A stretch of 43,922 nucleotides of DNA from CAJBVG01 sp943371235 (GTDB lineage Bacteria > Bacteroidota > Bacteroidia > Sphingobacteriales > Sphingobacteriaceae): contig CALRTZ010000026.1 in NCBI GenBank assembly GCA_943371235.1, positions 1 through 43,922 of the forward strand, in the 5' to 3' direction. Below, one piece after another: positions 7,603 to 17,622 of the stretch (position 1 is the stretch's first letter; every line of letters starts with the position of its first letter). The notes below the pieces were generated by a model, which was given only the letters and a program-made list of their open reading frames with translations, was not told the origin of the DNA and did no database searches. Position numbers and translations under genes: made by a program.

Positions 7603-7644
7603 CACTAGCACACTATCTCACTAGCACACTAGCAAACTATCTAG
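7603..7644. repeat. 8-bp-period array, unit CACTAGCA, containing the rpoC stop codon
   Basis: Units CACTAGCA, CACTATCT, CACTAGCA, CACTAGCA and AACTATCT start every 8 bp from 7603. The rpoC stop codon (7641-7643, read as TAG on the minus strand) lies at the edge of the last unit. It is the fourth locus with this unit within 5 kb. Confidence 0.8.
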
Positions 7645-10600
7645 TCTTCTTTCGAAGCCAACAATGCTTCGTACTCTTCTTTAGAACCAACAATCAATTT
7701 GTCGAATCTACGTACACCAGTACCTGAAGGAATTAAGTGACCTACGATCACGTTTTCTTTCAAGCCACCTAATACGTCGATCTTACCATTGATCGCTGCT
7801 TCGTTTAACACCTTAGTAGTTTCTTGGAAAGAAGCTGCTGAGATAAACGATTTAGTTCCTAATGAAGCACGTGTGATACCTTGTAATAATGGACGTGAAG
7901 TTGCTGCAACTGCATCGCGAGCTTCTGCTTGTTTTGCGTCTTTACGTTTTAATACAGAGTTCTCATCGCGTAACTTACGTACACTAATAATCTGACCTGC
8001 TTTTAAGTTTGGAGACTCTCCTGGATCCACAATAATTTTCTTATCGTATATCCAATTATTTTCTTCCATGAACTCAAATTTATCTGCAGATTCTTGCTCT
8101 AAGAAAATGGTATCTCCTGGATCTTCAATGATTACTTTTTGCATCATCTGACGTACAATTACTTCGAAATGTTTGTCGTTGATTTTTACCCCTTGTAAAC
8201 GGTAAACTTCTTGAACTCCATTTACTAAGTACTCTTGTACTGCCGATGGACCTTTGATAGATAAAATATCTGAAGGAGTAATTGAACCGTCTGATAATGG
8301 CATACCAGCCTTAATGAAGTCATTATCTTGAACTAAAATATGTTTAGACAATGGCACCAAGTATTTCTTAGTATTACCTTCTTTTGGTTCGATGATGATT
8401 TCGCGATTACCACGTTTCACACCACCTAATGTTACCACACCGTCAATTTCTGTTACTACTGCTGGGTTTGAAGGGTTACGTGCCTCAAATAATTCCGTTA
8501 CACGTGGAAGACCACCTGTAATATCTCGGGTTTTACCTGTAGAACGAGGAATCTTAACGATTACTTGTCCGGCAATAACTTTATCTCCTTTATCAACCGC
8601 AATATGCGCACCCACTGGGATGTTGTATGATTTAATTACATCTTTCTTATCAAGAATTTTAATCGAAGGATTCTTCGTTTTATCTCTTGAGTCGATAATT
8701 ACTTTTTCTTTGTGACCAGTTTGTTCATCTGACTCTTCGCGGAAGGTAATGCCTTCTTCAATAAATTCAAATTCTACTTTACCATCAAACTCAGAAATAA
8801 TTACCGCGTTGTATGGATCCCATCCACAAATCGTATCGCCTTTCGCAATTTTTTGTCCGTCTTTAATATATAAATGAGCTCCGTAAGGAATGTTGTTCGT
8901 CATAATTATACGACCACTCTTCTCATCTACAATTCTAAACTCGCCCGAACGACCTAATACTACCTCAACGTTTCCATCATCCGTTTTATGAGTTACGGTA
9001 CGAATACCTTCTAACTCAATTCTACCTTCAAATTTCGCGATGATGGTTGATTCTGCTGCAATGTTAGAAGCAGTACCACCCACGTGGAATGTACGAAGTG
9101 TTAACTGTGTACCTGGCTCACCAATTGATTGCGCTGCGATTACTCCAACTGCTTCACCAATTTGAACCATGCGACCAGATGCTAAGTTTCTACCGTAGCA
9201 TTTTGCACATACTCCTTTTTTAGCTTCACAAGTAAGTACCGAACGAATCTCTACTGCATCAACTGCAGAAGCTTCAATTACTTTACCAATTTCTTCTGTG
9301 ATTTGCTCTCCAGTTCCAACTAATAATTCGTTAGAAATTGGATCGTAAACATCGTGTACAGATACACGACCTAAAATACGATCGTATAATGGCTCTACCA
9401 CTTCCTCATTATCTTTTAATGCTGAAGTTAAAATACCACGTAATGTACCACAATCATTTGTATGAATAATCATGTCTTGTGCAACGTCTACCAAACGACG
9501 AGTTAAGTAACCCGCATCGGCAGTTTTTAATGCTGTATCGGCCAAACCTTTACGCGCACCGTGAGTAGAAATGAAGTATTCTAATACTGATAAACCTTCT
9601 TTAAAGTTTGATAAAATTGGATTCTCGATGATCTCTCCTCCAGAACCTGATTTTTGTGGCTTCGCCATCAAACCTCTCATACCACATAACTGACGAATTT
9701 GTTCTTTCGAACCACGCGCTCCAGAGTCCAACATCATGTAAACTGAGTTGAAACCTTGGTTGTCTGTCGCCAATTGTTTCATCACGTTTTCTGTTAAACG
9801 TGAGTTGATACGAGTCCAAATATCGATGATCTGGTTGTAACGTTCGTTGTTTGTAATGAAACCCATGTTATAGTTACCCATTACTTCTTCAACTTCCGCA
9901 GTTGCCTGATCAATTAATTTAGCTTTTTCAGCTGGTATTGTTAAATCTTGTAAGTTGAATGACAAACCACCTTTAAATGCCATACGGAAACCTAATTCCT
10001 TAATGTCATCTAAGAAGCGAGCTGCACGATCCATACCCGTTACTTTTACAATGTCGCCGATGATATCACGTAATGATTTCTTCGTTAATAACTCGTTGAT
10101 GTAACCCATTTCATGAGGTACCACACGGTTAAATAACACACGACCTGTAGTAGTTTCAATCAATTTCAAAACATCTTCACCGTTTTCTTTAGTGTTTGTT
10201 TTTACCTTGATGTGAGCATGTAAGTCTAATTGTCCTTCGTTTAACGCTATTATTACTTCCTCTGGAGAGTAGAATATTCTGTCTTCTCCTTTAACAATTT
10301 TACCTGGTTCTGTTCTACGACCTTTAGTCATGTAATACAAACCAAGTACCATGTCTTGTGATGGAACTGTAATAGGCGTACCATTCGCAGGGTTTAAGAT
10401 GTTGTGTGAAGCAAGCATTAATACTTGAGCTTCTGTAATTGCAGCATTACCTAGTGGTACGTGAACTGCCATCTGGTCACCGTCGAAATCGGCGTTGAAT
10501 GCTGTACAAACTAATGGGTGTAACTGAATTGCTTTTCCTTCAATTAATTTTGGTTGGAAAGCTTGTATACCCAATCTGTGAAGTGTTGGAGCACGGTTTA

Positions 10601-11909
10601 ATAATACAGGATGGCCTTTCAACACATTCTCTAAAATATCCCATACAATTGGATCCTTACGATCCACAATTTTCTTAGCAGATTTTACTGTTTTCACCAC
10701 TCCTCTTTCAATCATCTTACGAATGATAAATGGTTTGAACAATTCAGCTGCCATATCTTTTGGTAAACCACACTCGTGTAATTTCAATGTTGGACCAACA
10801 ACAATTACCGAACGAGCAGAATAATCCACACGCTTACCTAATAAGTTCTGACGGAAACGACCTTGCTTACCTTTCAAGATATCTGAAAGAGATTTTAATG
10901 CACGGTTACCTTCTGTTTTCACAGCGTTTACTTTACGAGAGTTGTCGAATAATGAATCAACCGCTTCTTGTAACATACGCTTTTCGTTACGCAAGATTAC
11001 TTCCGGTGCTTTAATTTCGATCAAACGTTTTAAACGGTTGTTACGAATAATTACACGACGGTATAAATCGTTCAAATCTGAAGTTGCGAAACGACCACCT
11101 TCTAAAGGAACTAGAGGACGTAATTCTGGTGGAATTACAGGAACGATTTTAACAATCATCCACTCTGGGTGGTTTTCAATGTGTTTGTTAGCATCACGGA
11201 AAGCTTCAACAACTTGTAAGCGTTTTAATGCTTCGTTTTTACGTTGCTGTGAAGTTTCTGTATTTGCTTTATGTCTTAATTCAAATGAAAGTTCATCTAA
11301 TTTAATGCGTGAAAGCAAATCTTCTAATGCTTCTGCACCCATCTTAGCGATGAATTTATTTGGATCTTTATCGTCTAAATATTGATTCTCTTTTGGAAGT
11401 GTATCCAATATGTCTAGATACTCTTCTTCTGTTAAGAAATCCATTTTATTTACACCATCCGCTTCTTTAATACCAGCTTGTATAACTACATAACGCTCGT
11501 AGTAGATAATTAAATCTAAACGTTTTGTAGGTAAGCCTAATAAATAACCGATTTTGTTTGGTAATGAACGGAAATACCAGATGTGTGCTACCGGAACAAC
11601 TAGGGCAATGTGACCCATGCGCTCGCGACGAACTTTTTTCTCTGTTACTTCCACACCGCAACGATCACACACGATGCCTTTGTAGCGAATACGTTTGTAT
11701 TTACCGCAATGACATTCGTAGTCTTTTACAGGACCAAAAATACGCTCACAGAATAAACCGTCGCGCTCTGGCTTGTACGTACGATAGTTGATCGTTTCAG
11801 GTTTAAGAACTTCACCGCTCGAACGTTCCAAGATTGACTCTGGAGAAGCTAAGCTAATGGTGATCTGAGTGAAGTTACTTTTGATCTTATTATCTTTTTT
11901 GTATGACAT
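7641..11909 (-). CDS. rpoC: DNA-directed RNA polymerase subunit beta'
   Basis: At 1422 residues this is a full-length beta' subunit of the Bacteroidota type. The N-terminal zinc-binding cysteines are C66, C68, C81 and C84. The catalytic magnesium loop NADFDGD is at residues 472-478. The second zinc site (CEAKKGVCAKCYG) and the bridge/trigger helix region with GEPGTQLTLRTFHVGG are present. It forms the active-site half of RNA polymerase together with beta. It is separated from rpoB by 88 bp, most of which is a 7-bp repeat array. Downstream are an 8-bp array and a strong terminator. The cluster runs from the tRNA promoter at 20.95-20.98 kb, possibly with further internal promoters. Confidence 0.99.
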   Translation of the reverse strand: MSYKKDNKIKSNFTQITISLASPESILERSSGEVLKPETINYRTYKPERDGLFCERIFGPVKDYECHCGKYKRIRYKGIVCDRCGVEVTEKKVRRERMGHIALVVPVAHIWYFRSLPNKIGYLLGLPTKRLDLIIYYERYVVIQAGIKEADGVNKMDFLTEEEYLDILDTLPKENQYLDDKDPNKFIAKMGAEALEDLLSRIKLDELSFELRHKANTETSQQRKNEALKRLQVVEAFRDANKHIENHPEWMIVKIVPVIPPELRPLVPLEGGRFATSDLNDLYRRVIIRNNRLKRLIEIKAPEVILRNEKRMLQEAVDSLFDNSRKVNAVKTEGNRALKSLSDILKGKQGRFRQNLLGKRVDYSARSVIVVGPTLKLHECGLPKDMAAELFKPFIIRKMIERGVVKTVKSAKKIVDRKDPIVWDILENVLKGHPVLLNRAPTLHRLGIQAFQPKLIEGKAIQLHPLVCTAFNADFDGDQMAVHVPLGNAAITEAQVLMLASHNILNPANGTPITVPSQDMVLGLYYMTKGRRTEPGKIVKGEDRIFYSPEEVIIALNEGQLDLHAHIKVKTNTKENGEDVLKLIETTTGRVLFNRVVPHEMGYINELLTKKSLRDIIGDIVKVTGMDRAARFLDDIKELGFRMAFKGGLSFNLQDLTIPAEKAKLIDQATAEVEEVMGNYNMGFITNNERYNQIIDIWTRINSRLTENVMKQLATDNQGFNSVYMMLDSGARGSKEQIRQLCGMRGLMAKPQKSGSGGEIIENPILSNFKEGLSVLEYFISTHGARKGLADTALKTADAGYLTRRLVDVAQDMIIHTNDCGTLRGILTSALKDNEEVVEPLYDRILGRVSVHDVYDPISNELLVGTGEQITEEIGKVIEASAVDAVEIRSVLTCEAKKGVCAKCYGRNLASGRMVQIGEAVGVIAAQSIGEPGTQLTLRTFHVGGTASNIAAESTIIAKFEGRIELEGIRTVTHKTDDGNVEVVLGRSGEFRIVDEKSGRIIMTNNIPYGAHLYIKDGQKIAKGDTICGWDPYNAVIISEFDGKVEFEFIEEGITFREESDEQTGHKEKVIIDSRDKTKNPSIKILDKKDVIKSYNIPVGAHIAVDKGDKVIAGQVIVKIPRSTGKTRDITGGLPRVTELFEARNPSNPAVVTEIDGVVTLGGVKRGNREIIIEPKEGNTKKYLVPLSKHILVQDNDFIKAGMPLSDGSITPSDILSIKGPSAVQEYLVNGVQEVYRLQGVKINDKHFEVIVRQMMQKVIIEDPGDTIFLEQESADKFEFMEENNWIYDKKIIVDPGESPNLKAGQIISVRKLRDENSVLKRKDAKQAEARDAVAATSRPLLQGITRASLGTKSFISAASFQETTKVLNEAAINGKIDVLGGLKENVIVGHLIPSGTGVRRFDKLIVGSKEEYEALLASKED

Positions 11910-11933
11910 ATTCCTTATTTAAATTTTTTAAAA

Positions 11934-12000
11934 GACATGAGATTTGAGACATGAGACAAGAGAAAGAATCTCAAGTCTCATATCTAATATCTAATATCTA
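11934..12000. repeat. 7-bp-period array of nine and a half units filling the rpoB-rpoC spacer
   Basis: From 11934 every 7 bp a new unit begins: GACATGA, GATTTGA, GACATGA, GACAAGA, GAAAGAA, TCTCAAG, TCTCATA, TCTAATA, TCTAATA, then TCTA. The last TCTA includes the rpoB stop codon (11998-12000). The first and second halves are roughly complementary (ATGAGACaaGAGA against TCTCaaGTCTCAT), so the transcript can fold. It occupies most of the 88-bp spacer. Confidence 0.88.
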
Positions 12001-15000
12001 TTCTAGCGTGATATCTAAACCTAAACCTCTTAATTCGTGAACCAATACGTTGAATGATTCTGGAACTCCTGGTGTTGGTAAATTATCACCTTTTACGATT
12101 GCTTCGTACGTTTTCGCTCTACCAATTACATCATCAGATTTAACAGTTAAGATTTCTTGTAAGATATTAGCAGCACCAAATGCCTCTAATGCCCAAACCT
12201 CCATCTCACCAAAACGCTGACCACCGAACTGAGCTTTACCACCCAATGGTTGTTGTGTAATTAACGAATACGGACCGATCGAACGTGCGTGCATCTTATC
12301 GTCAACCATGTGACCAAGTTTCATCATGTAGATGATACCTACGGTTGTTGGTTGATCGAAACGATCGCCTGTTCCACCATCGTATAAATAGGTTCTTCCT
12401 GAAGTAGGAACATTTGCTTTCGTTACCCATTCTTCCACTTCATCATGCGATGCACCGTCGAAAATTGGCGTAGCAAATTTCACTCCTAATTCTTTTCCTG
12501 CCCATCCTAAAACGGTTTCATAAATCTGACCCAAGTTCATACGTGAAGGTACCCCAAGTGGGTTCAACACGATGTCAACCGGTGTACCATCACTTAAGAA
12601 TGGCATGTCTTCATCACGAACAATTTTAGCAACAATACCTTTGTTACCGTGGCGACCAGCCATCTTATCACCCACTTTCAACTTACGTTTCTTAGCAACG
12701 TATACTTTCGCCATTTGTACAATACCTGCAGGCAATTCATCACCTACACTTATTGCAAACTTCTTACGACGGTATGCTCCTAATTCTTCGTTTAATTTGA
12801 TGTTGAAATTATGGATCAATAATTTAATTTGATCGTTTTTATCCTCGTCAGTTGTCCACTTAGTAGCATTGATGTTGTTATAATCTAACTCTAACAATAC
12901 TTTCTGAGTAAACTTCACTCCTTTGGCAACTAATAATTCTTTGTAAACATTGTAAATACCTTGTGAAGTTTTTCCGCTTACTAAAACGAACAATTTATCC
13001 ACTAAAATATTTTTCAATGCATCTACATTTTTGTCGTGCTCTTTATCAAGTTTATCAAGCATGATTTTCTCATCGCTCTTCTTCTCTTTTTTCGCACGGC
13101 TAAATAATTTGCTATCAATTACCACACCTTTAATTGAAGGAGGTGCTTTTAACGATGCATCTTTCACATCACCTGCTTTATCACCAAAGATGGCACGTAA
13201 TAATTTTTCTTCTGGTGAAGGATCAGTTTCTCCTTTTGGAGTGATCTTACCAATTAAAATATCGCCTTCTTTAATTTCAGCACCGATGCGGATGATACCG
13301 TTTTCGTCTAATTCTTTAGTAGCTTCCTCACTTACGTTAGGAATATCAGAAGTTAATTCTTCTTCTCCACGCTTCGTATCACGAACTTCTAATTCGAATT
13401 CTTCGATGTGTAATGAAGTAAAGATATCTTCACGAACTACACGCTCAGAAATTACAATCGCATCCTCAAAGTTGTATCCTTGCCAAGGCATGAATGCTAC
13501 TTTTAAGTTACGACCTAAGGCTAACTCGCCATTTTCTGTTGCGTATCCTTCGCATAATACTTGACCTTTGGAAACTTTCTGACCTTTTCTTACGATAGGT
13601 TTTAAGTTCATACAAGTATTCTGATTTGTTTTCTTGAATTTAATTAAGTTGTATGATTTTGCATCGCCTTCAAACGAAACTAAACGCTCGTCTTCGGTAC
13701 GGTTGTAACGAATTACAATTTCATTAGCATCAACATACTCAACAACTCCATCACCTTCAGCATTAATCAATGCACGAGAATCACGAGCCACACGACCTTC
13801 TAAACCTGTACCTACAATTGGAGCTTCTGGCTTCAACAATGGCACGGCTTGGCGTTGCATGTTCGATCCCATCAATGCACGGTTCGCATCATCATGCTCC
13901 AAGAAAGGAATTAAGGATGCCGCGATCGAAGTAATTTGATTTGGAGCAACGTCCATCAAATCGATTCTACTCGGTTCAATTACCGGGAAGTCACCTTCGA
14001 AACGTGATTTTACTTTTGGTGTTAAGAAATTACCTTTTTCATCGTATTGAGCATTCGATTGAGCAATGGTTTTACCATCTTCATCTTCTGCCGATAAATA
14101 AATTACAGGTTTGTTTACTGCAACTTTTCCATTATCAACGATTCTATAAGGAGTTTCAATGAAACCTAAATTGTTAATTTTTGCGTGAACACACAATGAA
14201 GAAATCAAACCGATGTTTGGTCCTTCTGGTGTTTCAATCGTACATAAACGACCGTAGTGAGTATAGTGAACGTCACGTACCTCAAAACCTGCACGCTCTC
14301 TTGATAAACCACCAGGGCCAAGGGCAGATAAACGACGCTTGTGCGTAATCTCCGCTAAAGGATTGGTTTGGTCCATGAACTGCGATAATTGGTTGGTTCC
14401 GAAGAACGAGTTAATTACCGAAGAAAGAGTACGAGCATTAATTAAGTCGGTAGGTGTAAACACTTCGTTGTCGCGAATATTCATACGCTCACGAATTGTA
14501 CGAGCCATACGAGCTAAACCAACACCGAATTGAGCGTATAATTGCTCACCCACAGTACGCACACGACGGTTAGACAAGTGATCAATATCATCCACTTCTG
14601 CTTTTGAGTTGATCAACTTGATTAAGTATTTAACGATTGCGATGATGTCGTTTTTCGTTAATACCTTCACCTCGTTTGGAGTATCCATGCTTAATTTACG
14701 GTTGATGCGGTAACGACCAACATCTCCTAAATCATAACGTTTATCAGAGAAGAACAAACGTTCGATGATACCACGAGCTGTTTCTTCATCAGGTGGATCA
14801 GCGTTACGTAATTGACGATAGATGTATTCTACCGCTTCTTTCTCCGAGTTCGAAGTATCTTTTTGTAAAGTGTTGTAGATAATAGAATAATCAGCAGTGT
14901 TGGTATCTTCTTTTGTTAAGATGATAGTCTTCACACCTGCTTCAATAATCATATCAATATGATCATCTTCTAAAATGGTTTCACGTTCTAAGATGATTTC

Positions 15001-15807
15001 ATTACGGTTGATAGAAACTACTTCACCGGTATCTTCATCTACGAAATCTTCCACCCATTTCTTTAACACTCTCGCAGCCAATTTACGGCCAACGAATTTT
15101 TTCAATCCTGATTTGCTAACTTTCACTTCATCAGCTAAGTCGAACAACTCAAGGATATCTTTATCTGAGTCGTAACCAATTGCACGAAGCAAAGTAGTTA
15201 CGGGGAATTTCTTTTTACGATCGATGTAAGCAAACATGACGTTGTTTACGTCAGTTGCAAATTCTATCCATGAACCTTTGAAAGGAATCACACGAGCCGA
15301 GTACAATTTAGTACCGTTTGTGTGACGACTTTGTCCGAAGAATACACCAGGAGAACGGTGAAGCTGAGAAACGATTACACGTTCAGCGCCGTTGATCACA
15401 AATGTACCTTTTGGGGTCATGTAAGGAATCGTTCCCAAATAAACGTCCTGAACAATCGTTTCGAAATCTTCATGTTCAGCATCGTTACATGATAAACGTA
15501 ATTTAGCTTTCAAAGGAACGCTATACGTTAAACCACGTTCGATACATTCGCGAAGTTGATATCGAGGAGGGTCGATAAAATAATCGAGAAACTCCAATAC
15601 GAAGATGTTTCGAGAATCGGTGATTGGGAAATTCTCACTAAATACTTTAAATAAGCCTTCAGTGTGACGGTTATCGGAAGTTGTTTCTAGTTGAAAAAAC
15701 TCCCTAAAAGATTCTAATTGAACATCTAAAAAGTCTGGATAATCCAGCGCTTGTTTTACGGATGCAAAATTTACTCTTTCTTGCATTTGAATATCTTTCT
15801 TTGCCAA
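11998..15807 (-). CDS. rpoB: DNA-directed RNA polymerase subunit beta
   Basis: This 1269-residue beta subunit is full length for Bacteroidota. The rifampicin-pocket region (about residues 472-500) reads SQFMDQTNPLAEITHKRRLS and continues ALGPGGL, with the usual sensitive residues at the D516, H526 and S531 equivalents. The conserved GDKMAGRHGNKG lies at about 1043-1056, and the C-terminal clamp contact FGGQRFGEMEVWALEAFGA is intact. It pairs with beta' encoded next. A hairpin upstream (15906-15931) can act as an attenuator between the ribosomal protein genes and rpoBC. The stop codon TAG is part of a 7-bp repeat unit. Confidence 0.99.
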   Translation of the reverse strand: MAKKDIQMQERVNFASVKQALDYPDFLDVQLESFREFFQLETTSDNRHTEGLFKVFSENFPITDSRNIFVLEFLDYFIDPPRYQLRECIERGLTYSVPLKAKLRLSCNDAEHEDFETIVQDVYLGTIPYMTPKGTFVINGAERVIVSQLHRSPGVFFGQSRHTNGTKLYSARVIPFKGSWIEFATDVNNVMFAYIDRKKKFPVTTLLRAIGYDSDKDILELFDLADEVKVSKSGLKKFVGRKLAARVLKKWVEDFVDEDTGEVVSINRNEIILERETILEDDHIDMIIEAGVKTIILTKEDTNTADYSIIYNTLQKDTSNSEKEAVEYIYRQLRNADPPDEETARGIIERLFFSDKRYDLGDVGRYRINRKLSMDTPNEVKVLTKNDIIAIVKYLIKLINSKAEVDDIDHLSNRRVRTVGEQLYAQFGVGLARMARTIRERMNIRDNEVFTPTDLINARTLSSVINSFFGTNQLSQFMDQTNPLAEITHKRRLSALGPGGLSRERAGFEVRDVHYTHYGRLCTIETPEGPNIGLISSLCVHAKINNLGFIETPYRIVDNGKVAVNKPVIYLSAEDEDGKTIAQSNAQYDEKGNFLTPKVKSRFEGDFPVIEPSRIDLMDVAPNQITSIAASLIPFLEHDDANRALMGSNMQRQAVPLLKPEAPIVGTGLEGRVARDSRALINAEGDGVVEYVDANEIVIRYNRTEDERLVSFEGDAKSYNLIKFKKTNQNTCMNLKPIVRKGQKVSKGQVLCEGYATENGELALGRNLKVAFMPWQGYNFEDAIVISERVVREDIFTSLHIEEFELEVRDTKRGEEELTSDIPNVSEEATKELDENGIIRIGAEIKEGDILIGKITPKGETDPSPEEKLLRAIFGDKAGDVKDASLKAPPSIKGVVIDSKLFSRAKKEKKSDEKIMLDKLDKEHDKNVDALKNILVDKLFVLVSGKTSQGIYNVYKELLVAKGVKFTQKVLLELDYNNINATKWTTDEDKNDQIKLLIHNFNIKLNEELGAYRRKKFAISVGDELPAGIVQMAKVYVAKKRKLKVGDKMAGRHGNKGIVAKIVRDEDMPFLSDGTPVDIVLNPLGVPSRMNLGQIYETVLGWAGKELGVKFATPIFDGASHDEVEEWVTKANVPTSGRTYLYDGGTGDRFDQPTTVGIIYMMKLGHMVDDKMHARSIGPYSLITQQPLGGKAQFGGQRFGEMEVWALEAFGAANILQEILTVKSDDVIGRAKTYEAIVKGDNLPTPGVPESFNVLVHELRGLGLDITLE

Positions 15808-15905
15808 TGCTATAAAGATTTGAATGTTTAAATTGAACCCATTTGGTTCACAAAAGTTTGAAACATTAAGGAAGTTTCGGACCTATTAATATTAAAAACA
15901 GGAAT

Positions 15906-15931
15906 AGACCCTCCCAAAAATGGGAGAGTCT
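15906..15931 (-). terminator. Hairpin between rplL and rpoB (candidate attenuator)
   Basis: An 11-bp stem with one mismatch (AGACTCTCCCA on the minus strand against TGGGAGGGTCT) has a 4-nt loop and lies in the 151-bp rplL-rpoB spacer. No continuous T-run follows, so partial termination is more likely than full termination. E. coli has an attenuator at the same place. The rest of the spacer shows nothing else clear. Confidence 0.6.
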
Positions 15932-15958
15932 TCCTATTAAAATGCTATTGGTAGGAGA

Positions 15959-16333
15959 TTACTTGATCTCAACTACAGCTCCAGCTTCTTCTAGTTGTTT
16001 TTTCAAAGCTTCAGCTTCGTCTTTAGCAACACCAGTTTTTAATTCTTTTGGTGCACCATCAACTAAATCTTTAGCTTCTTTCAAACCAAGACCTGTTAAG
16101 TCTTTAACTAATTTCACGATAGCCAATTTTTGACCACCCGCTTCTTTCAAGATTACGTCGAATGCAGTTTTTTCTTCTGCAACTTCAGCAGCAGCACCAG
16201 CGCCAGCAACCATTACAGGTGCAGCAGCAGCAGGTTCGATACCGTATTCATCTTTAAGGATTTGAGCAAGCTCGTTAACTTCTTTTACTGTTAAGTTTAC
16301 TAGTTGTTCAGCAAACGCTTTTAAATCTGCCAT
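15959..16333 (-). CDS. rplL: 50S ribosomal protein L7/L12
   Basis: The 124-residue acidic protein has the dimerising N-terminal domain (AFAEQLVNLTVKEVNELA), an Ala/Gly-rich hinge at about residues 36-52, and the globular factor-binding domain ending AEALKKQLEEAGAVVEIK. It contains the conserved KTAFDVIL and the KLVKDLTGLGLKEAKDLVD helix pair. It forms the flexible ribosomal stalk with L10 and recruits translation factors. It lies 35 bp after rplJ. Confidence 0.98.
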   Translation of the reverse strand: MADLKAFAEQLVNLTVKEVNELAQILKDEYGIEPAAAAPVMVAGAGAAAEVAEEKTAFDVILKEAGGQKLAIVKLVKDLTGLGLKEAKDLVDGAPKELKTGVAKDEAEALKKQLEEAGAVVEIK

Positions 16334-16368
16334 TTTTAGGAATATTTAAATGTTTAAAATTTGATTAA

Positions 16369-16890
16369 TTAATTTCCTCTTTCTTCAAGAGTTTTTAAAA
16401 TACCAGCCAATTTATTGCCACCTGATTTCAGGCCACTAATAACATTTTTAGCTGGAGATTGTAATAAGGCGATGATATCGCCAACAAGTTCTTCTTTCGA
16501 TTTAAGTTGAGTAAGAGCGTCTAACTGGTTATCGCCAATGAATACCGCCGAATCGATGTATGCAGCTTTCAAAGCAGGTTTCTCACCGTTTTTACGAACT
16601 TCTTTAATAAGTTTCGCTGGTGCATTTCCTACTTCAGAGAACATAATCGCTGAGGTACCTTTTAATATGCCGAATAATTCAGAATAGTCGTTACCAGTAG
16701 CTTCCATTGCCTTGCGGATCAATGTGTTTTTTGCTACTTGCATGGTAATTCCTTTTTCAAAACATTTTCTACGAATCACGTTTACCTGAGCAACAGTTAA
16801 GTTGGAAGTATCTGCAATATAGAAATTATTATGAGCCGTCAACTTCTCTTTTAAACCGAGAACTATTTCGTGTTTTTCTTCTTTTTTCAT
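16369..16890 (-). CDS. rplJ: 50S ribosomal protein L10
   Basis: I chose the ATG at 16890 (MKKEEKHEIVLGLKEKL). A longer frame from 16938 would overlap the end of rplA and adds residues foreign to the family. The 173-residue protein has the 23S rRNA-binding N-terminal domain (FYIADTSNLTVAQVNVIRRK, AKNTLIRKAM) and the C-terminal helix that carries L7/L12 dimers. It lies 13 bp after the rplA stop and 35 bp before rplL. L10 often represses its own operon by binding the mRNA leader; no clear leader structure fits in the short spacer. Confidence 0.97.
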   Translation of the reverse strand: MKKEEKHEIVLGLKEKLTAHNNFYIADTSNLTVAQVNVIRRKCFEKGITMQVAKNTLIRKAMEATGNDYSELFGILKGTSAIMFSEVGNAPAKLIKEVRKNGEKPALKAAYIDSAVFIGDNQLDALTQLKSKEELVGDIIALLQSPAKNVISGLKSGGNKLAGILKTLEERGN

Positions 16891-16903
16891 AAGATTCTCA
16901 TAA

Positions 16904-17602
16904 TTAAATTCCCGATACTGATTTGGTTTCCACCTCAATGCCTGGGCTCATAGTACTCGACATGTGTATGCTCTTAAAGTAAGTACCTTTAGCAGAAGAA
17001 GGTTTTAATTTTGAAATCACTTGTAATAATTCAAGTGCGTTCTCATAAATCTTTTCTGAACCAAATGATGCTTTACCTACAGAAGCATGCACGATTCCAG
17101 TTTTGTCAACCTTAAAATCGATCTTACCACCTTTTACGTCTGTAACAGCTTTACCTACTTCCATCGTCACAGTTCCTGACTTTGGATTCGGCATAAGGTT
17201 TCTTGGTCCTAATACTTTACCAAGTTTACCTACTTTAGCCATACAGCTAGGGGTAGTAATTACGATATCAAAATCAATCCAACCTTGTTCAATCTTTGCT
17301 ATGTAATCATCCAAACCCACGTAATCTGCTCCTGCCGCTGTAGCTTCTGCCTCCTTGTCTGGAGTACATAATACTAATGTGCGAACAGTTTTACCAGTTC
17401 CGTGAGGTAGTACAGCCACACCTCTTACCATTTGGTTTGCTTTACGAGGATCAACCCCCAAGCGAATGTCCAAATCTACTGAAGCATCAAATTTAGTAGT
17501 CGAAATTTCTTTCACTAATTTTGCTGCCTCATCCAAGGTATAAGCTTTACCAATTTCAATTTTGGACAATGACTTCTTTTGATTTTTCGTTAGTCTAGCC
17601 AC
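16904..17602 (-). CDS. rplA: 50S ribosomal protein L1
   Basis: The 232-residue protein shows the L1 signatures SVDLDIRLGVDPRKANQMVR (about residues 42-61), the GTGKTVR segment and LGPRNLMPNPKSGTV (about 130-144). It binds 23S rRNA at the L1 stalk and commonly represses rplKA translation. It lies 20 bp after rplK. Confidence 0.98.
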   Translation of the reverse strand: MARLTKNQKKSLSKIEIGKAYTLDEAAKLVKEISTTKFDASVDLDIRLGVDPRKANQMVRGVAVLPHGTGKTVRTLVLCTPDKEAEATAAGADYVGLDDYIAKIEQGWIDFDIVITTPSCMAKVGKLGKVLGPRNLMPNPKSGTVTMEVGKAVTDVKGGKIDFKVDKTGIVHASVGKASFGSEKIYENALELLQVISKLKPSSAKGTYFKSIHMSSTMSPGIEVETKSVSGI

Positions 17603-17622
17603 TTTCTGTAATTTTTAATTGG

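Noticed and set aside
10942..11385. 147-codon open frame opposite rpoC
   Set aside because: Antisense to highly conserved beta' sequence; no promoter or family signature.
13031..13564. 177-codon open frame on the plus strand opposite rpoB
   Set aside because: It is antisense to conserved rpoB codons, has Ser-rich low-complexity composition and no recognisable domain; a shadow frame.
14308..14392. Rifampicin-resistance substitution in rpoB
   Set aside because: The residues at the usual resistance positions look wild type.
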